Assembly (NCBI RefSeq): GCF_023718305.1
Contig: NZ_QEYO01000010.1
Location: 93,921 to 157,920 of the forward strand
Direction: 5' to 3'
DNA length: 64,000 nucleotides
From: Gramella sp. AN32
Lineage (GTDB): Bacteria; Bacteroidota; Bacteroidia; Flavobacteriales; Flavobacteriaceae
Part shown: in pieces, positions 26,826 to 36,047 of the stretch
How the letters are laid out: every line of letters begins with the position of its first letter
Numbering within the stretch: position 1 is the stretch's first letter
The notes under the pieces: model-generated
The model's database searches: none
Told to the model about the DNA's origin: nothing
The model's input: the letters and a program-made list of their open reading frames with translations, nothing else
Made by a program: the position numbers and the translations under genes

Positions 26826-27589
26826 TAAAGCAGGTTTTTAATCCACCCCCCATCAACTGCCAGGGAAACCCCGGTAATATAACCTGCACGTTCACTGGCC
26901 AGGAAAGTGACGGCGGCAGCGAATTCTTCCGGTTCGGCAAAACGGCCTAAAGGAATTTCAGCTTTTGCTTTTTCAAAATCAGGATTTTTTTCGATAAGGT
27001 TTTTGAGTCGGTTAGTTTTGGTATAACCCGGCATCACATTATTTACGGTTATATTGTGGATGCCCATTTCATTAGAAAGTGATTTTACAAGGCCGGCCAC
27101 TGAAGCCCTTACCGAATTTGACAAAATAAGATTATCTACCGGTTGCTTCACTGCCTGGGAAGTAATCGCAATGATCCTTCCCCATTGTTTTTCTTTCATT
27201 CCGGGGAGAAAACTTCGAATTAGGGAAACCGCGCTCCCCAGTAACAAATGATAACTATTATCCCAATCTTCCTGAGAAAGGTTTTCAAATTTAGCCGATT
27301 TTGGTCCGCCTGTATTCGTTACCAGAATATCGATCCCTTTATATTTTTCCAGCACAGATTTTACAATCCGGTCCCTATCTTCAGGAATAGAAAGGTCTCC
27401 GGCCTCCGCATACACTTTAACCTGACTTATTTCTTCTATTTCAGTTTTGGTTTTTTCGAGTGTAGCGCGATTTCTTCCGTTAATGATCACTTCTACACCT
27501 TCCCAGGCCAGTTCTTTAGCAACTGCTTTGCCCAATCCCTCACTGGAGGCTCCAATGAATGCAACTTTACCTTTAAGTCTTAAATCCAT
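26825..27589 (-). CDS. SDR-family protein lacking the catalytic Tyr and Lys
   Basis: The 254-residue protein has the SDR Rossmann motif (IGASSEGLG, 12-20) and the C-terminal GVSLAVDGGW segment. At the YxxxK position it reads SNSVR (Ser157, Arg161), and the usual NAG reads NTGG (92-95). Ser144 remains. This altered site recurs, to my knowledge, in a branch of bacterial SDRs annotated only as oxidoreductases. It may catalyse by another mechanism or serve as a structural partner of the next SDR. It starts 1 base after the cupin stop. Confidence 0.82.
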   Translation of the reverse strand: MDLRLKGKVAFIGASSEGLGKAVAKELAWEGVEVIINGRNRATLEKTKTEIEEISQVKVYAEAGDLSIPEDRDRIVKSVLEKYKGIDILVTNTGGPKSAKFENLSQEDWDNSYHLLLGSAVSLIRSFLPGMKEKQWGRIIAITSQAVKQPVDNLILSNSVRASVAGLVKSLSNEMGIHNITVNNVMPGYTKTNRLKNLIEKNPDFEKAKAEIPLGRFAEPEEFAAAVTFLASERAGYITGVSLAVDGGWIKNLL

Positions 27590-27590
27590 A

Positions 27591-27956
27591 CTAAGAATCG
27601 TTTCTTAAATACGCATCGGTGCCATCGAGCCAGTCTTCCCGAATGGGCGACCAGGTATCAATTTCTTCAACATCACCTATCATGAGGGCTTCATGCGGAA
27701 GATTTGAAGGGATCACTATAATATCCCCCGCGTGAAGCTCTATCACCTCCTCTTTATCTTTACCAAACCAGAAGCGGATGCTTCCCGAAACCACGTTGGT
27801 AATCTGTTCATTTATATGACTGTGCAAGGGTACCCTAAAACCATCTTTAAACCTCATTTTCGCGATCATCACCTTTTCACCATGAACAATTTTTCGTTCC
27901 ATCTTTTCGGTAACCTGTTCACTGGGAACATCATTCCAATTGATTTTTTTCAGCAT
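27591..27956 (-). CDS. Cupin-domain protein
   Basis: A single 121-residue cupin. Motif 1 is RVPLHSHINEQITNVVSGSI with two His and a Glu ligand; motif 2 is GDIIVIPSNLPHEAL with the last His. Such proteins bind one metal ion and act as small dioxygenases, isomerases or sensors. It is the first gene of the cupin-SDR-SDR operon, which suggests a short modification pathway for a carbonyl compound. Confidence 0.83.
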   Translation of the reverse strand: MLKKINWNDVPSEQVTEKMERKIVHGEKVMIAKMRFKDGFRVPLHSHINEQITNVVSGSIRFWFGKDKEEVIELHAGDIIVIPSNLPHEALMIGDVEEIDTWSPIREDWLDGTDAYLRNDS

Positions 27957-28016
27957 TTCTTAAATTTAGCATTTCAATTCCCCTAAGATATTAATTATGA
28001 TAGATAAATTTATACC

Positions 28017-28925
28017 TTAAACCTTTTTTGCAATTACTTTCGTTTTAGTGCGGTTGATGAAATATACCCCTGTAAGTAGGATAACTGCCGCCAGAATTCC
28101 CTGTACGGTAATTAATTCATCTAAAAAATACCAGCCTAAAAACATGGCAATTATAGGGTTCACATAGGTTGAAGTGGCTACTTTTTCCGGAGAGACCCTC
28201 TTCAAAAGAAAATTAAAAGAAGTAAAGGCGACAATACTTCCAAAAAGTACCAGGAGGATCATGGAGATTTGCACTTGTGGTTCCCACGAGGTTAATGCGA
28301 GCCACTCCTCTCCCAATAACATACTGGCAATTAGAAGAAGGATACCTCCAGAAAGCATCTGGTAGCCTGTATTCACTAAATAGTTTTTGGGTAAATCGGC
28401 ATTTCCCACGAAGATGCTGGCATACCCCCAACTCATCATGCAGAGGAATATGGTGAGCATTCCCCAAATGGACTGGTTGTCCCCTATCACCTGTTTCTGG
28501 CTCACCAGGAGATAAATTCCGGCGATGCCCAGAATAATCCCGATTACAGATTCTTTTTTGATTTTTTTGCCTTGAAGCAGCCACATTAGAAGAAGGATCA
28601 CCAGGGGTTGGGAGGAAATCTCCAGTGCTGCAAAATTACTGTCTACAAAGCGCAAAGCCCATACAACACCGCCATTACCAATAACAAGAAACAGGACTCC
28701 CGCAAAAACGCTATTCAAAAATTGTTTTTTGGTGATTCTTAAAGATTTCCCCAGACCAAGGCTGAGGAGGAATATTAATCCCCCTGCAGTGGTAAAACGA
28801 ATTCCTGCAAGCATTAATGGTGATAATTGCGAAACGGAAATTTTATTGAGTAAATAAGTAGATCCCCAAATCACATAAATAGAGAAAAATGCGAGGATGA
28901 TGAGCAGTCTGTCAGATTTCTCCAT
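28017..28925 (-). CDS. EamA/DMT-family transporter
   Basis: The 302 residues hold about ten hydrophobic helices in two EamA repeats; the first carries YVIWGSTYLLNKI near 18-30. Members export amino acids, metabolites or drugs. The C-terminal TSTYVNPIIAMFLGW segment is typical. It follows the cupin operon in the same direction as an upstream neighbour with a gap of 60 bases on its 3' side, so cotranscription is possible. Confidence 0.87.
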   Translation of the reverse strand: MEKSDRLLIILAFFSIYVIWGSTYLLNKISVSQLSPLMLAGIRFTTAGGLIFLLSLGLGKSLRITKKQFLNSVFAGVLFLVIGNGGVVWALRFVDSNFAALEISSQPLVILLLMWLLQGKKIKKESVIGIILGIAGIYLLVSQKQVIGDNQSIWGMLTIFLCMMSWGYASIFVGNADLPKNYLVNTGYQMLSGGILLLIASMLLGEEWLALTSWEPQVQISMILLVLFGSIVAFTSFNFLLKRVSPEKVATSTYVNPIIAMFLGWYFLDELITVQGILAAVILLTGVYFINRTKTKVIAKKV

Positions 28926-28967
28926 TTTTGAAGTTTTGAAGCTGCAATATTACATTAAAACTTCTTC

Positions 28968-29450
28968 TTATTTTAGTAGGGATACAAACTCTTTTTTTAG
29001 TAGTTTCAGCTTAGGGGCAATGTATCGCCTACAGAAGGGTTTTGCCGGATCTTGCAGGTAATAATTTTGGATCTCTGCCCTACTCTCCTTGAATTCATGA
29101 AACTGGTAAACCTGAGTAATTATTCTCTTTTCGTATGCTAATTGAATTTTATCTAGAATATTCTGCACTTCCATTTTTTGATAAGAACTAAAAACATAAA
29201 TAGCCGACCTGTATTTAACCCGCATGCTATGGTCACTAAAACTCTCATGCGTTTTTAAATGAACATTGATAAGATCCAACAATGAAATTTCTGAAGGATC
29301 AAATTCCAATAAAATTGCTTCAGAAAAATCTAAATTTTCTGACGCATTGATATATCCCTGTTGCACCTTAAAAACTCCTTTTAAAGATTGAAAAACGGCT
29401 TCGGTACACCAATGACATCCACCACCTAACCCAATTTTTTTCAAAGCCAT
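28968..29450 (-). CDS. msrA: Peptide-methionine (S)-S-oxide reductase, MsrA family
   Basis: The 160-residue protein has the catalytic motif GGCHWCTEAVF with Cys12, where most MsrA read GCFWC. Later segments VQQGYIN, DHSMRVKYRSAIYV and FHEFKESRAEIQNYY match the family. It reduces methionine-S-sulfoxide in proteins. It is monocistronic or loosely linked with the transporter. Confidence 0.85.
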   Translation of the reverse strand: MALKKIGLGGGCHWCTEAVFQSLKGVFKVQQGYINASENLDFSEAILLEFDPSEISLLDLINVHLKTHESFSDHSMRVKYRSAIYVFSSYQKMEVQNILDKIQLAYEKRIITQVYQFHEFKESRAEIQNYYLQDPAKPFCRRYIAPKLKLLKKEFVSLLK

Positions 29451-29566
29451 AATAATTTTAAACCTTTTATTCCGGCACTTGTTATTACATGATCATTATC
29501 ATTCGAACGTCACGTATCCAAGTTTTTATCAATTTTAAAAATGGGCCAGGTTAAAATACTTAAATT

Positions 29567-30682
29567 TCACCACCATTTTTGAACTTTCGCAGGCTCCTTA
29601 ATGATGATCTTTTCACCAATTTTTGGAGTAACAACTTTCAGGTTCAACTCTTTAGCCTTCTCCAGAAACCTCACCACAGGATCTGTCCAGGGATGCAATG
29701 CCAATTTGAAGGCTGCCCAATGAATAGGCATGGCCACCCGGGCATTTACATCTTTTGCAGCCTGTGCACTTTCTTCCGGCATCATATGAATTTCTTTCCA
29801 ATGTTTATTATACTGGCCACATTCAATCATCGCAAAATCGAAAGGACCATAGGTTGCACCAATTTGTTTAAAATGGTCGCCATATCCGGAATCACCACTG
29901 AAATATATATTATCGGTTTTTCCCTGAATGATCCATGAAGCCCATAACGTATTATCGCGATCCCCAAAACCTCGCCCGGAAAAATGCTGGGCAGGCGCGG
30001 CAATAATTTTAAGGTCTTTAAAGCTTGTCGTATCCCACCAGTCCATTTCAGTAATCTGGTCTTCCGGAACTTCCCAGGCTTTCAAATGCGCGCCCAAACC
30101 AAGTGGGACATAAAAATGGGCTACTTTATCTTTTATTTTTTTAATGGAACCATAGTCAAGATGATCATAATGGTCATGAGAAAATAGTACCGCGTCTATT
30201 TTAGGAAGTTGTTGAATTTCAATAGGTAACCCATCTGAAAATCTTTTCGTACCTAACCAGGGATGCGGCGAAGGCACATCCCCAAACATAGGATCTATCA
30301 AAATATTTTTAGCATCTATCTGAAGTAGAAATGCAGAATGGCCAAACCATACCAATCTCGCTGGTCCCGCATAATTATTTATTTCGGCAGCATCATTCCT
30401 AACAATGGGCATTGAATTTTCAGGGACGGTATTTTCCTGCGGATTGAAATAAGCTTTGGCAATTTTTGTCATTTTGGAAAAACTCATCTCCATCCTGACG
30501 TTACCGGGATTATGAAATTTCCCTTCTGAATATTGTGAAGAGGCTTTAAAGGTTTCTTCTTGATCATCTGAAATTTTTCCTCCAAATTCCGGGCTTAATT
30601 GCATAAAAAGGAATACACCAATGATGGTGATTACAATAAAAACTAATAGCATTTTTAAAATTTTGGAGAGTACTTTACGCAT
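29567..30682 (-). CDS. MBL-fold hydrolase, NAPE-PLD-like
   Basis: The 371-residue protein has an N-terminal membrane anchor (10-28) and a complete metallo-beta-lactamase site: FSHDHYDHLD, a later QHFSGRG, FSGDSGYG and PIHWAAF. The VWFGHSAFLLQIDAKNILIDP segment and the GTKRF region are typical of the NAPE-PLD/RomA-like branch, which cleaves phosphodiesters of lipids in animals; bacterial substrates are mostly unknown. The gene start is 9 bases from the SDR stop, so the SDR and this hydrolase form an operon. Confidence 0.87.
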   Translation of the reverse strand: MRKVLSKILKMLLVFIVITIIGVFLFMQLSPEFGGKISDDQEETFKASSQYSEGKFHNPGNVRMEMSFSKMTKIAKAYFNPQENTVPENSMPIVRNDAAEINNYAGPARLVWFGHSAFLLQIDAKNILIDPMFGDVPSPHPWLGTKRFSDGLPIEIQQLPKIDAVLFSHDHYDHLDYGSIKKIKDKVAHFYVPLGLGAHLKAWEVPEDQITEMDWWDTTSFKDLKIIAAPAQHFSGRGFGDRDNTLWASWIIQGKTDNIYFSGDSGYGDHFKQIGATYGPFDFAMIECGQYNKHWKEIHMMPEESAQAAKDVNARVAMPIHWAAFKLALHPWTDPVVRFLEKAKELNLKVVTPKIGEKIIIKEPAKVQKWW

Positions 30683-30691
30683 TTTCGAAAT

Positions 30692-31603
30692 CTAAACAGA
30701 AAATTTTGTTTGGGTCATTTTTTCTGATAGGTTCCATAATTCGTCAGCAATTTTTTCATCATAAGAATAAGGACTGGAACCAACAACCCCCGGTTTGCCT
30801 TTCATTCCTTTAAAACCTGTTGGCCCGATATATTCACCACCTTTCAAAGATGGATGGGTAGCAGCTATAATTTCAGGCCTGGCCCCTTTTTCCGCAGAAT
30901 GCGAGATGAAAAATGTAAATGGTTTAAGGATAAAAGTTAGGAACCCAGGAATATACCGGAATAATTCCGTGTCTGAAATTCCGGGATGAGCCGCAAGTGA
31001 TTTTATTTTTAAATTACTTTTTTCAATTCTACGTTGCAATTCGTAGGCAAACATTAAACAGGCTAATTTACTTTGCCCATAAGCTTTGCTCCTGGAATAT
31101 TTCTTTTCCCAATTTATATCCTCAAAATTTATCTGTGCATTTTTATGCGCAATACTGCTCAAGCTTACGATCCTTGAATTTCCTGACTTTTTTAGTAAAG
31201 GAAATAACTTTTGGGTCAATAGAAAATGACCTAAATAATTTACCCCAAACTGACTTTCAAATCCATCCTCAGTTTTTTGATATGGGGGGATCATAAGCCC
31301 GGCATTGTTCACTAAAACGTCTAGTCTTTCATGATTCTCTATAAATTTTTCTGTAAAAGCTTTTACGGAATTTAAACTTGAAAGATCTAATTCCATGATC
31401 TCGATTTGGGCCTTTCTATTTTTCCGGGTAATAGATTCCCGCGCAGTCCTAGCTTTCTTCAAATTTCTACAGGCCATAACTACCACCATATTTTTCTTTA
31501 CAAGAAATTTTGTGGTTTCATATCCCAGACCTGTATTAGCCCCGGTTATGATGGCAATTTTACCTGATTGATCCTGAATATCATCAATAGATAAGTTTTT
31601 CAT
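30692..31603 (-). CDS. Short-chain dehydrogenase, retinol-dehydrogenase-like
   Basis: The 303-residue SDR has TGANTGLGYE (20-29), NNAGLM (about 99-104), SLSSIAH and the YGQSK catalytic motif. The extended C-terminus with GGEYIGPTGFKGMKGKP is characteristic of the WWOX/retinol-dehydrogenase-like branch found in many bacteria. The substrate is unknown. It is upstream of the NAPE-PLD-like hydrolase in the same operon. Confidence 0.86.
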   Translation of the reverse strand: MKNLSIDDIQDQSGKIAIITGANTGLGYETTKFLVKKNMVVVMACRNLKKARTARESITRKNRKAQIEIMELDLSSLNSVKAFTEKFIENHERLDVLVNNAGLMIPPYQKTEDGFESQFGVNYLGHFLLTQKLFPLLKKSGNSRIVSLSSIAHKNAQINFEDINWEKKYSRSKAYGQSKLACLMFAYELQRRIEKSNLKIKSLAAHPGISDTELFRYIPGFLTFILKPFTFFISHSAEKGARPEIIAATHPSLKGGEYIGPTGFKGMKGKPGVVGSSPYSYDEKIADELWNLSEKMTQTKFSV

Positions 31604-31727
31604 TTGTTTGATTTTTGTAGAGTCTTAAAAAAGAAAATTGAATTCTCAAATGGTATTTAAGAATTCAATTTTAATATAAACCTTCTAATTAGGTAAAATC
31701 TGTAAATTAATAATAATCAGACAGGTG

Positions 31728-32177
31728 CTAATTTAATTTCTTTCCTTCTTTATTCATTTCAACATCCATATTTTTACCTTTCTGTTTAAATTCAATATCA
31801 AAAAATTCTCCTTTTTTCGCGTTTATCACATGTTCAATTTCTGTGATTTCCCGGTCTGCATAATTTTTATCTATGGAATCCTGCACCACTTGTGGAAGGT
31901 CTTCTTTCTTTATACTATTTTCAGTTTCCACCCAGGTTCCATCAGCATTAAAATCAGCACGGTATTTTTCCCCATCAATTTTAAAATGTGATTCCCAATA
32001 ACCATGATCATCCTGTTGCCAGTCCGGATCGTTCTCCCCCGGATATTTTTTTTGAAAAGCAGCCACTACAGCTTCCGGAACACCGCTTTTTTCTGTTTTT
32101 TCCTCATCTTTTTTCTCCTGGCAGCTTAAAATACCAAGCGTAAGAATACTAAGAGTTAATAACGTAAGCTTTCTCAT
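31728..32177 (-). CDS. PepSY-like (DUF2874-type) lipoprotein
   Basis: The 149-residue protein has a lipoprotein signal with lipobox GILSC (Cys19) and then a PepSY-like fold in two halves: AFQKKYPGENDPDWQQDDHGYWES and VVQDSIDKNYADREITEIEHV. This family is common in the Bacteroidetes periplasm; some members may inhibit proteases or bind cations. It is monocistronic. Confidence 0.78.
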   Translation of the reverse strand: MRKLTLLTLSILTLGILSCQEKKDEEKTEKSGVPEAVVAAFQKKYPGENDPDWQQDDHGYWESHFKIDGEKYRADFNADGTWVETENSIKKEDLPQVVQDSIDKNYADREITEIEHVINAKKGEFFDIEFKQKGKNMDVEMNKEGKKLN

Positions 32178-32339
32178 AATGAATATTTTAAGTAAATGTA
32201 ATCCTGCATATAAATTAATTGGGTCAATAAAATCATAAATTATGTTTATAAAACATTAAGGTTTCCCAAATTGCCACTATTATTATTAAGTAAATTAGGT
32301 TTTATTTATTCATCTCTTCATGAAATAATACATTTATAA

Positions 32340-33041
32340 ATGCTCACAACCATCTTAGTCATTGCAGTAGTGTCGGGCGCTTTAATCGCAGGTGCGGCCT
32401 GGGGAATCTATGGGAACTTACCCAAAAAAGTAGAGGGTTTTCTAGTGGCTTTTGCCGGAGGAGCTCTAATGGTTTCCGCCATATTAGAATTGATTGATCC
32501 CGCAGCGGCAAGATCTCCCATGCCCTGGGTACTTTTCTTTGTCTTTGTAGGTGCAGCTGTTTTTTGTGTTTTAGACTATTTTGTAAAACAAAAATGGGGG
32601 AATAATAATGGAGCTGGTTTACTAGCCGCTATTACCCTTGACGGAATTCCTGAAAACCTGGCTTTGGGTGTGGCTTTAATTGGGGCTGAACCCATAGCCG
32701 TAGCTGCCCTCAGCGGATCTATTTTACTCTCTAATTTACCTGAAGCAGCTGGCGGGGCAAAAGAAATGAGTAAAAATGATAAAGGCAATAAGAAAATTAT
32801 GGGACTATGGATTGGAACTGCAATTATTTTATCGCTGGCAGCACTTGCAGGGAACCTTTTATTAAAAAATGCTGCTGATGAAACCCTGGATTATATTCGT
32901 TGTTTTGCAGCAGGAGCTGTGATTGCTTCCCTGGCAATTGAAGTATTTCCCAAGGCTTATAAAGAAGATTATTATTGGGCGGGCATTGCCACGGCTCTTG
33001 GTGTAATTGCTGCTATTTATTTAAATTCCCTGGGCAACTAA
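32340..33041 (+). CDS. ZIP-family metal transporter
   Basis: The 233-residue membrane protein has about eight helices. The metal site motifs in helices 4 and 5 are LDGIPENLALG and SNLPEAAGGA, in which the usual HNxPEG histidines are replaced by Asp and Asn. This variation may change selectivity away from zinc. A cytoplasmic Lys-rich loop (KEMSKNDKGNKK) follows. The next gene starts 6 bases after the stop. Confidence 0.82.
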   Translation: MLTTILVIAVVSGALIAGAAWGIYGNLPKKVEGFLVAFAGGALMVSAILELIDPAAARSPMPWVLFFVFVGAAVFCVLDYFVKQKWGNNNGAGLLAAITLDGIPENLALGVALIGAEPIAVAALSGSILLSNLPEAAGGAKEMSKNDKGNKKIMGLWIGTAIILSLAALAGNLLLKNAADETLDYIRCFAAGAVIASLAIEVFPKAYKEDYYWAGIATALGVIAAIYLNSLGN

Positions 33042-33047
33042 AATTTG

Positions 33048-33500
33048 ATGATAGACCTTCAAAAGACAAATTCTAAAAATCCCGATTTTGGTAAACTTAT
33101 CGTGAAACTGGACGAATATCTTGCGGTTTGCGATGGTGATGAACATTCTTTTTATGACAGTCATAATAAACTTGACCTTATAAATCATGTAATTGTAATG
33201 TATGAAGATAAGATCCCTGTTGGTTGTGGAGCTTTGAAAGAATTTAAAGGTGGAACTATGGAAGTAAAAAGGATGTTCGTGGATTCAGCTTATAGAAAGA
33301 AAGGTTATGCCGGACTGATCCTAAGGGAACTGGAAAAGTGGGCTTTGGAAATGGGATATTCAGCCTGTGTCCTGGAAACCGGAAAGCGTCAAATTGAAGC
33401 GGTTGGTTTTTATAAAAAGAACGGATATTATTTAATCGAAAAATATCCACCCTATGAAGGGATGGAAAATAGTATTTGTTTTAAAAAAGATCTTATTTAA
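33048..33500 (+). CDS. GNAT-family N-acetyltransferase
   Basis: The ATG at 33048 gives 150 residues; a TTG one codon earlier is possible. The acetyl-CoA site RKKGYAGLILRELEKWA (about 84-100) follows the strand MEVKRMFVD. It lies 6 bases after the ZIP transporter, so the two are an operon. The substrate is unknown. The stop codon is the first three bases of a short intergenic repeat. Confidence 0.87.
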   Translation: MIDLQKTNSKNPDFGKLIVKLDEYLAVCDGDEHSFYDSHNKLDLINHVIVMYEDKIPVGCGALKEFKGGTMEVKRMFVDSAYRKKGYAGLILRELEKWALEMGYSACVLETGKRQIEAVGFYKKNGYYLIEKYPPYEGMENSICFKKDLI

Positions 33501-33556
33501 TCTAAATAATTCGCCGATGCTTTTTCGTCGGGAATAGCCGGTTTAAGAAATTTTTT
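33498..33556 (-). repeat. Modular intergenic repeat, short copy D
   Basis: On the minus strand it starts AAATTTCTTAAACCGGCTAT and ends GAATTATTTAGATTA. These are the ends of the long copies with the inner modules missing. The ends pair (ATTCGCCGA with TCGTCGGGAAT, imperfect). It fills the whole gap between the convergent acetyltransferase and MFS genes and overlaps both stop codons. Confidence 0.7.
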
Positions 33557-34823
33557 AATCTTCCCTTTCATGTTCTTCTATATCTTTTCTCAGATCTAGT
33601 TTTCTAAATTTAGGAAAAGCCGCACCCATTCCCAAAACCGTGATCAAAGTCATACTTCCACCAAATACCACGGCAGAAACTGTTCCCATGAGCTTTGCGG
33701 TGAGCCCACTCTCGAAAGCTCCAAGTTCATTGGAAGATCCCACAAACATAGAATTTACTGAAGATACCCGGCCACGCATATGATCTGGAGTTTTAAGCTG
33801 AAGGATCGTTTGCCTAATTACCATGGAAACTCCATCTGTAGCACCACTTAAGAATAATGCGATTACGGAAATCCAGAATATCTCAGATAATCCAAATGCG
33901 ATGATACAAAGTCCGAAACCAAAGATCGCCGCAAGTAATTTCATTCCGGCATTTTTATTAAGCGGGTAATATGCGGAAGTGAACAGGATCAAAACTGCGC
34001 CAACTGCCGGTGCCGCCCTTAAAATACCAAAACCTTCCGGCCCTACTTTCAAAATATCCTGAGCGAAAATTGGCAAAAGCGCTACTGCACCTCCAAATAA
34101 AACAGCGATCATATCCAGGGCAATAGCTCCAAAGATAATTTTAGAATTCCACACAAACTTCACCCCCTCCTTTAAACTTCTCATCACAGGTTCCCCAATC
34201 TTAGGATTAAGTATTGGTTTTTTAGAAATTTGAGTGAGCCCCAATAAAGCAAGGAGGGCAAAGCCGAAAATCAATAACATAGACCAGTGCACTCCTATCC
34301 AGTGTATACTTAATCCTGCAAGAGCCGGCCCCAATACCGACCCCATTTGCCATACAGAACTATTCCAGGTAGCGGCATTTGGATAGATCTTTTTTGGAAC
34401 GATCAAAGCAAATAAAGAAAAATTGGTGGGGCCTAGAAAGGCACGTACAATTCCTCCTAAAAAAATTAAAAAATAAATGGAGTATAGAATAGTGTTTTGA
34501 GAAAATCCGGCTACGATACGGGGCCAGGTTAACATAAATAAACCAATACTTATTACTGAGAACCCCAGGAGACATTTTAATAATAATCCTTTTTTCTCTT
34601 TTTGATCTACAATATGGCCGGCGAATAACGCCAGGGACACTGCAGGAATAACTTCCATTAACCCTATCATCCCTAACGAAAATGGATCTTTGGTTAAGTT
34701 GTACACCTCCCACTCGATCACAATGAATTGCATGGTCCTGGCAAAAACAAATGCGAATCTCACTAAAAGGAATGTTCTAAATTCTCCGTATTTCAGAGCT
34801 GCATAGGGGTCATTTTTTGCCAT
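33555..34823 (-). CDS. MFS transporter
   Basis: The 422-residue protein has about twelve membrane helices and is of the EntS/MFS_3-like type: LALFAGHIVDQKEKKGLLL (loop 2-3 motif A) and DGVSMVIRQTILQLKTPDHMRGRVSSVNSM near residue 330, a segment typical of this branch. It likely exports a metabolite or drug. It is monocistronic. The 270 bases upstream up to the csp terminator hold no gene. Confidence 0.87.
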   Translation of the reverse strand: MAKNDPYAALKYGEFRTFLLVRFAFVFARTMQFIVIEWEVYNLTKDPFSLGMIGLMEVIPAVSLALFAGHIVDQKEKKGLLLKCLLGFSVISIGLFMLTWPRIVAGFSQNTILYSIYFLIFLGGIVRAFLGPTNFSLFALIVPKKIYPNAATWNSSVWQMGSVLGPALAGLSIHWIGVHWSMLLIFGFALLALLGLTQISKKPILNPKIGEPVMRSLKEGVKFVWNSKIIFGAIALDMIAVLFGGAVALLPIFAQDILKVGPEGFGILRAAPAVGAVLILFTSAYYPLNKNAGMKLLAAIFGFGLCIIAFGLSEIFWISVIALFLSGATDGVSMVIRQTILQLKTPDHMRGRVSSVNSMFVGSSNELGAFESGLTAKLMGTVSAVVFGGSMTLITVLGMGAAFPKFRKLDLRKDIEEHERED

Positions 34824-35093
34824 CTAATTTAGATCGAAGGGTAGGTTTAAAATCATTGCAAGATTAAGAAATTAATTATAATGTCATCAAAATTATAAAG
34901 AACTTTGCATTAGATGGGGATGAGTTTGCTATATATGAGAGCTTATATGGGTTTCAGATCTTAACTATTAGGGAAGTATTTGAAGCTGAAAGGCATGTTA
35001 AGGCGTTGCGCCGAAATATTCTAGTAACGCCCTCAAAATTCAGTCGGGGTCTCTCCAAACTACTACTAATGATCTTCAGAAAAATACCTGCAT

Positions 35094-35124
35094 AAAAAAA
35101 GCCACCCTTAAAAGGATGGCTTTT
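35094..35124 (-). terminator. Rho-independent terminator of the csp cluster
   Basis: Read on the minus strand, GCCATCCTT and AAGGGTGGC form a stem with one G-T pair around a TT.A loop and are followed by seven T (35100-35094). It lies 30 bases after the last cold-shock gene. No similar structure lies between the four genes. Confidence 0.85.
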
Positions 35125-35154
35125 CATTAATGAGGTGTTGACCTAATTAATTAC

Positions 35155-35349
35155 TTAGTCAATTAGTTCAACGTTTATAGCGTTTAAACCTTTCTTACCT
35201 TGTTCTGTTTCAAATCTAACCATATCGTTTTCACGAATATCATCGATTAGACCGCTTTGATGAACAAAGATATCTTCATTCGATTCATCAGAATTAATAA
35301 AACCAAATCCTTTGGAATTATTGAAAAACTTTACTTTACCTTCTTGCAT
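35155..35349 (-). CDS. Cold-shock protein, copy 1 (divergent)
   Basis: The 64-residue cold-shock domain has the RNP1 motif KGFGFI and RNP2 DIFVH. It differs from the other three copies at about ten residues (for example NNSKGFGFINSDES and HQSGLIDDIREND). It is the last of four tandem genes, before the terminator. Cold-shock proteins bind single-stranded nucleic acids and melt RNA structure. The retained motifs indicate that it is functional. Confidence 0.92.
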   Translation of the reverse strand: MQEGKVKFFNNSKGFGFINSDESNEDIFVHQSGLIDDIRENDMVRFETEQGKKGLNAINVELID

Positions 35350-35450
35350 TACTTTACTTATTAATTGTTTAATGTGCCGTTCTAATTTGAGATCACACGG
35401 CCATGATCCTATTAATTATTGTTTGATCCCAATCTGAAACCAGAAAATAA

Positions 35451-35645
35451 TTAGTCAATAACTTCAACGTTAACAGCGTTAAGACCTTTTTTGCCTTGTT
35501 CTGTTTCAAATTGTACTCTGTCGTCTTCACGAATTTCGTCAATTAAACCACTTGAGTGTACAAAGATGTCTTCGTTAGAATCATCTGCTTTAATAAAACC
35601 AAATCCTTTGGTGCTATTGAAAAACTTTACTTTACCTTCTTGCAT
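35451..35645 (-). CDS. Cold-shock protein, copy 2
   Basis: The 64-residue protein is identical in sequence to copies 3 and 4 (MQEGKVKFFNSTKGFGFIKA and so on to NVEVID). RNP1 is KGFGFI and RNP2 is DIFVH. The 101-base spacer after it, before copy 1, differs at one base from the spacer before it, which shows a recent duplication or gene conversion. Confidence 0.93.
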   Translation of the reverse strand: MQEGKVKFFNSTKGFGFIKADDSNEDIFVHSSGLIDEIREDDRVQFETEQGKKGLNAVNVEVID

Positions 35646-35746
35646 TACTTTACTTATTAATTGTTTAATGTGCCGTTCTAATTTGAGATCACACGGCCAT
35701 GATCCTATTAATTATTGTTTGGTCCCAATCTGAAACCAGAAAATAA

Positions 35747-35941
35747 TTAGTCAATAACTTCAACGTTAACAGCGTTAAGACCTTTCTTTCCCTGTTCTGT
35801 TTCAAATTGTACTCTGTCGTCTTCACGAATTTCGTCAATTAGACCACTTGAGTGTACAAAGATGTCTTCGTTTGAATCATCTGCTTTAATAAAACCAAAT
35901 CCTTTGGTACTATTAAAAAACTTTACTTTACCTTCTTGCAT
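35747..35941 (-). CDS. Cold-shock protein, copy 3
   Basis: Identical in protein sequence to copies 2 and 4, with scattered synonymous changes. The unit of repetition here is 296 bases (gene plus spacer). It has its own long leader with an AATTAATAAGTAAAGTA segment directly before the ATG, shared by all copies. Confidence 0.93.
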   Translation of the reverse strand: MQEGKVKFFNSTKGFGFIKADDSNEDIFVHSSGLIDEIREDDRVQFETEQGKKGLNAVNVEVID

Positions 35942-36047
35942 TACTTTACTTATTAATTGTTACTATATTTTGCCGTTCTAATTTAAGATCACACGACAAG
36001 TGATCATGATAATTATTGGTTGGCCCCAATCCGGAACCAGAAAATAA

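Noticed and set aside
29567..30682. Second degenerate MBL protein
   Set aside because: All metal ligands (HDHYDH and later histidines) are present, so it is a normal hydrolase.
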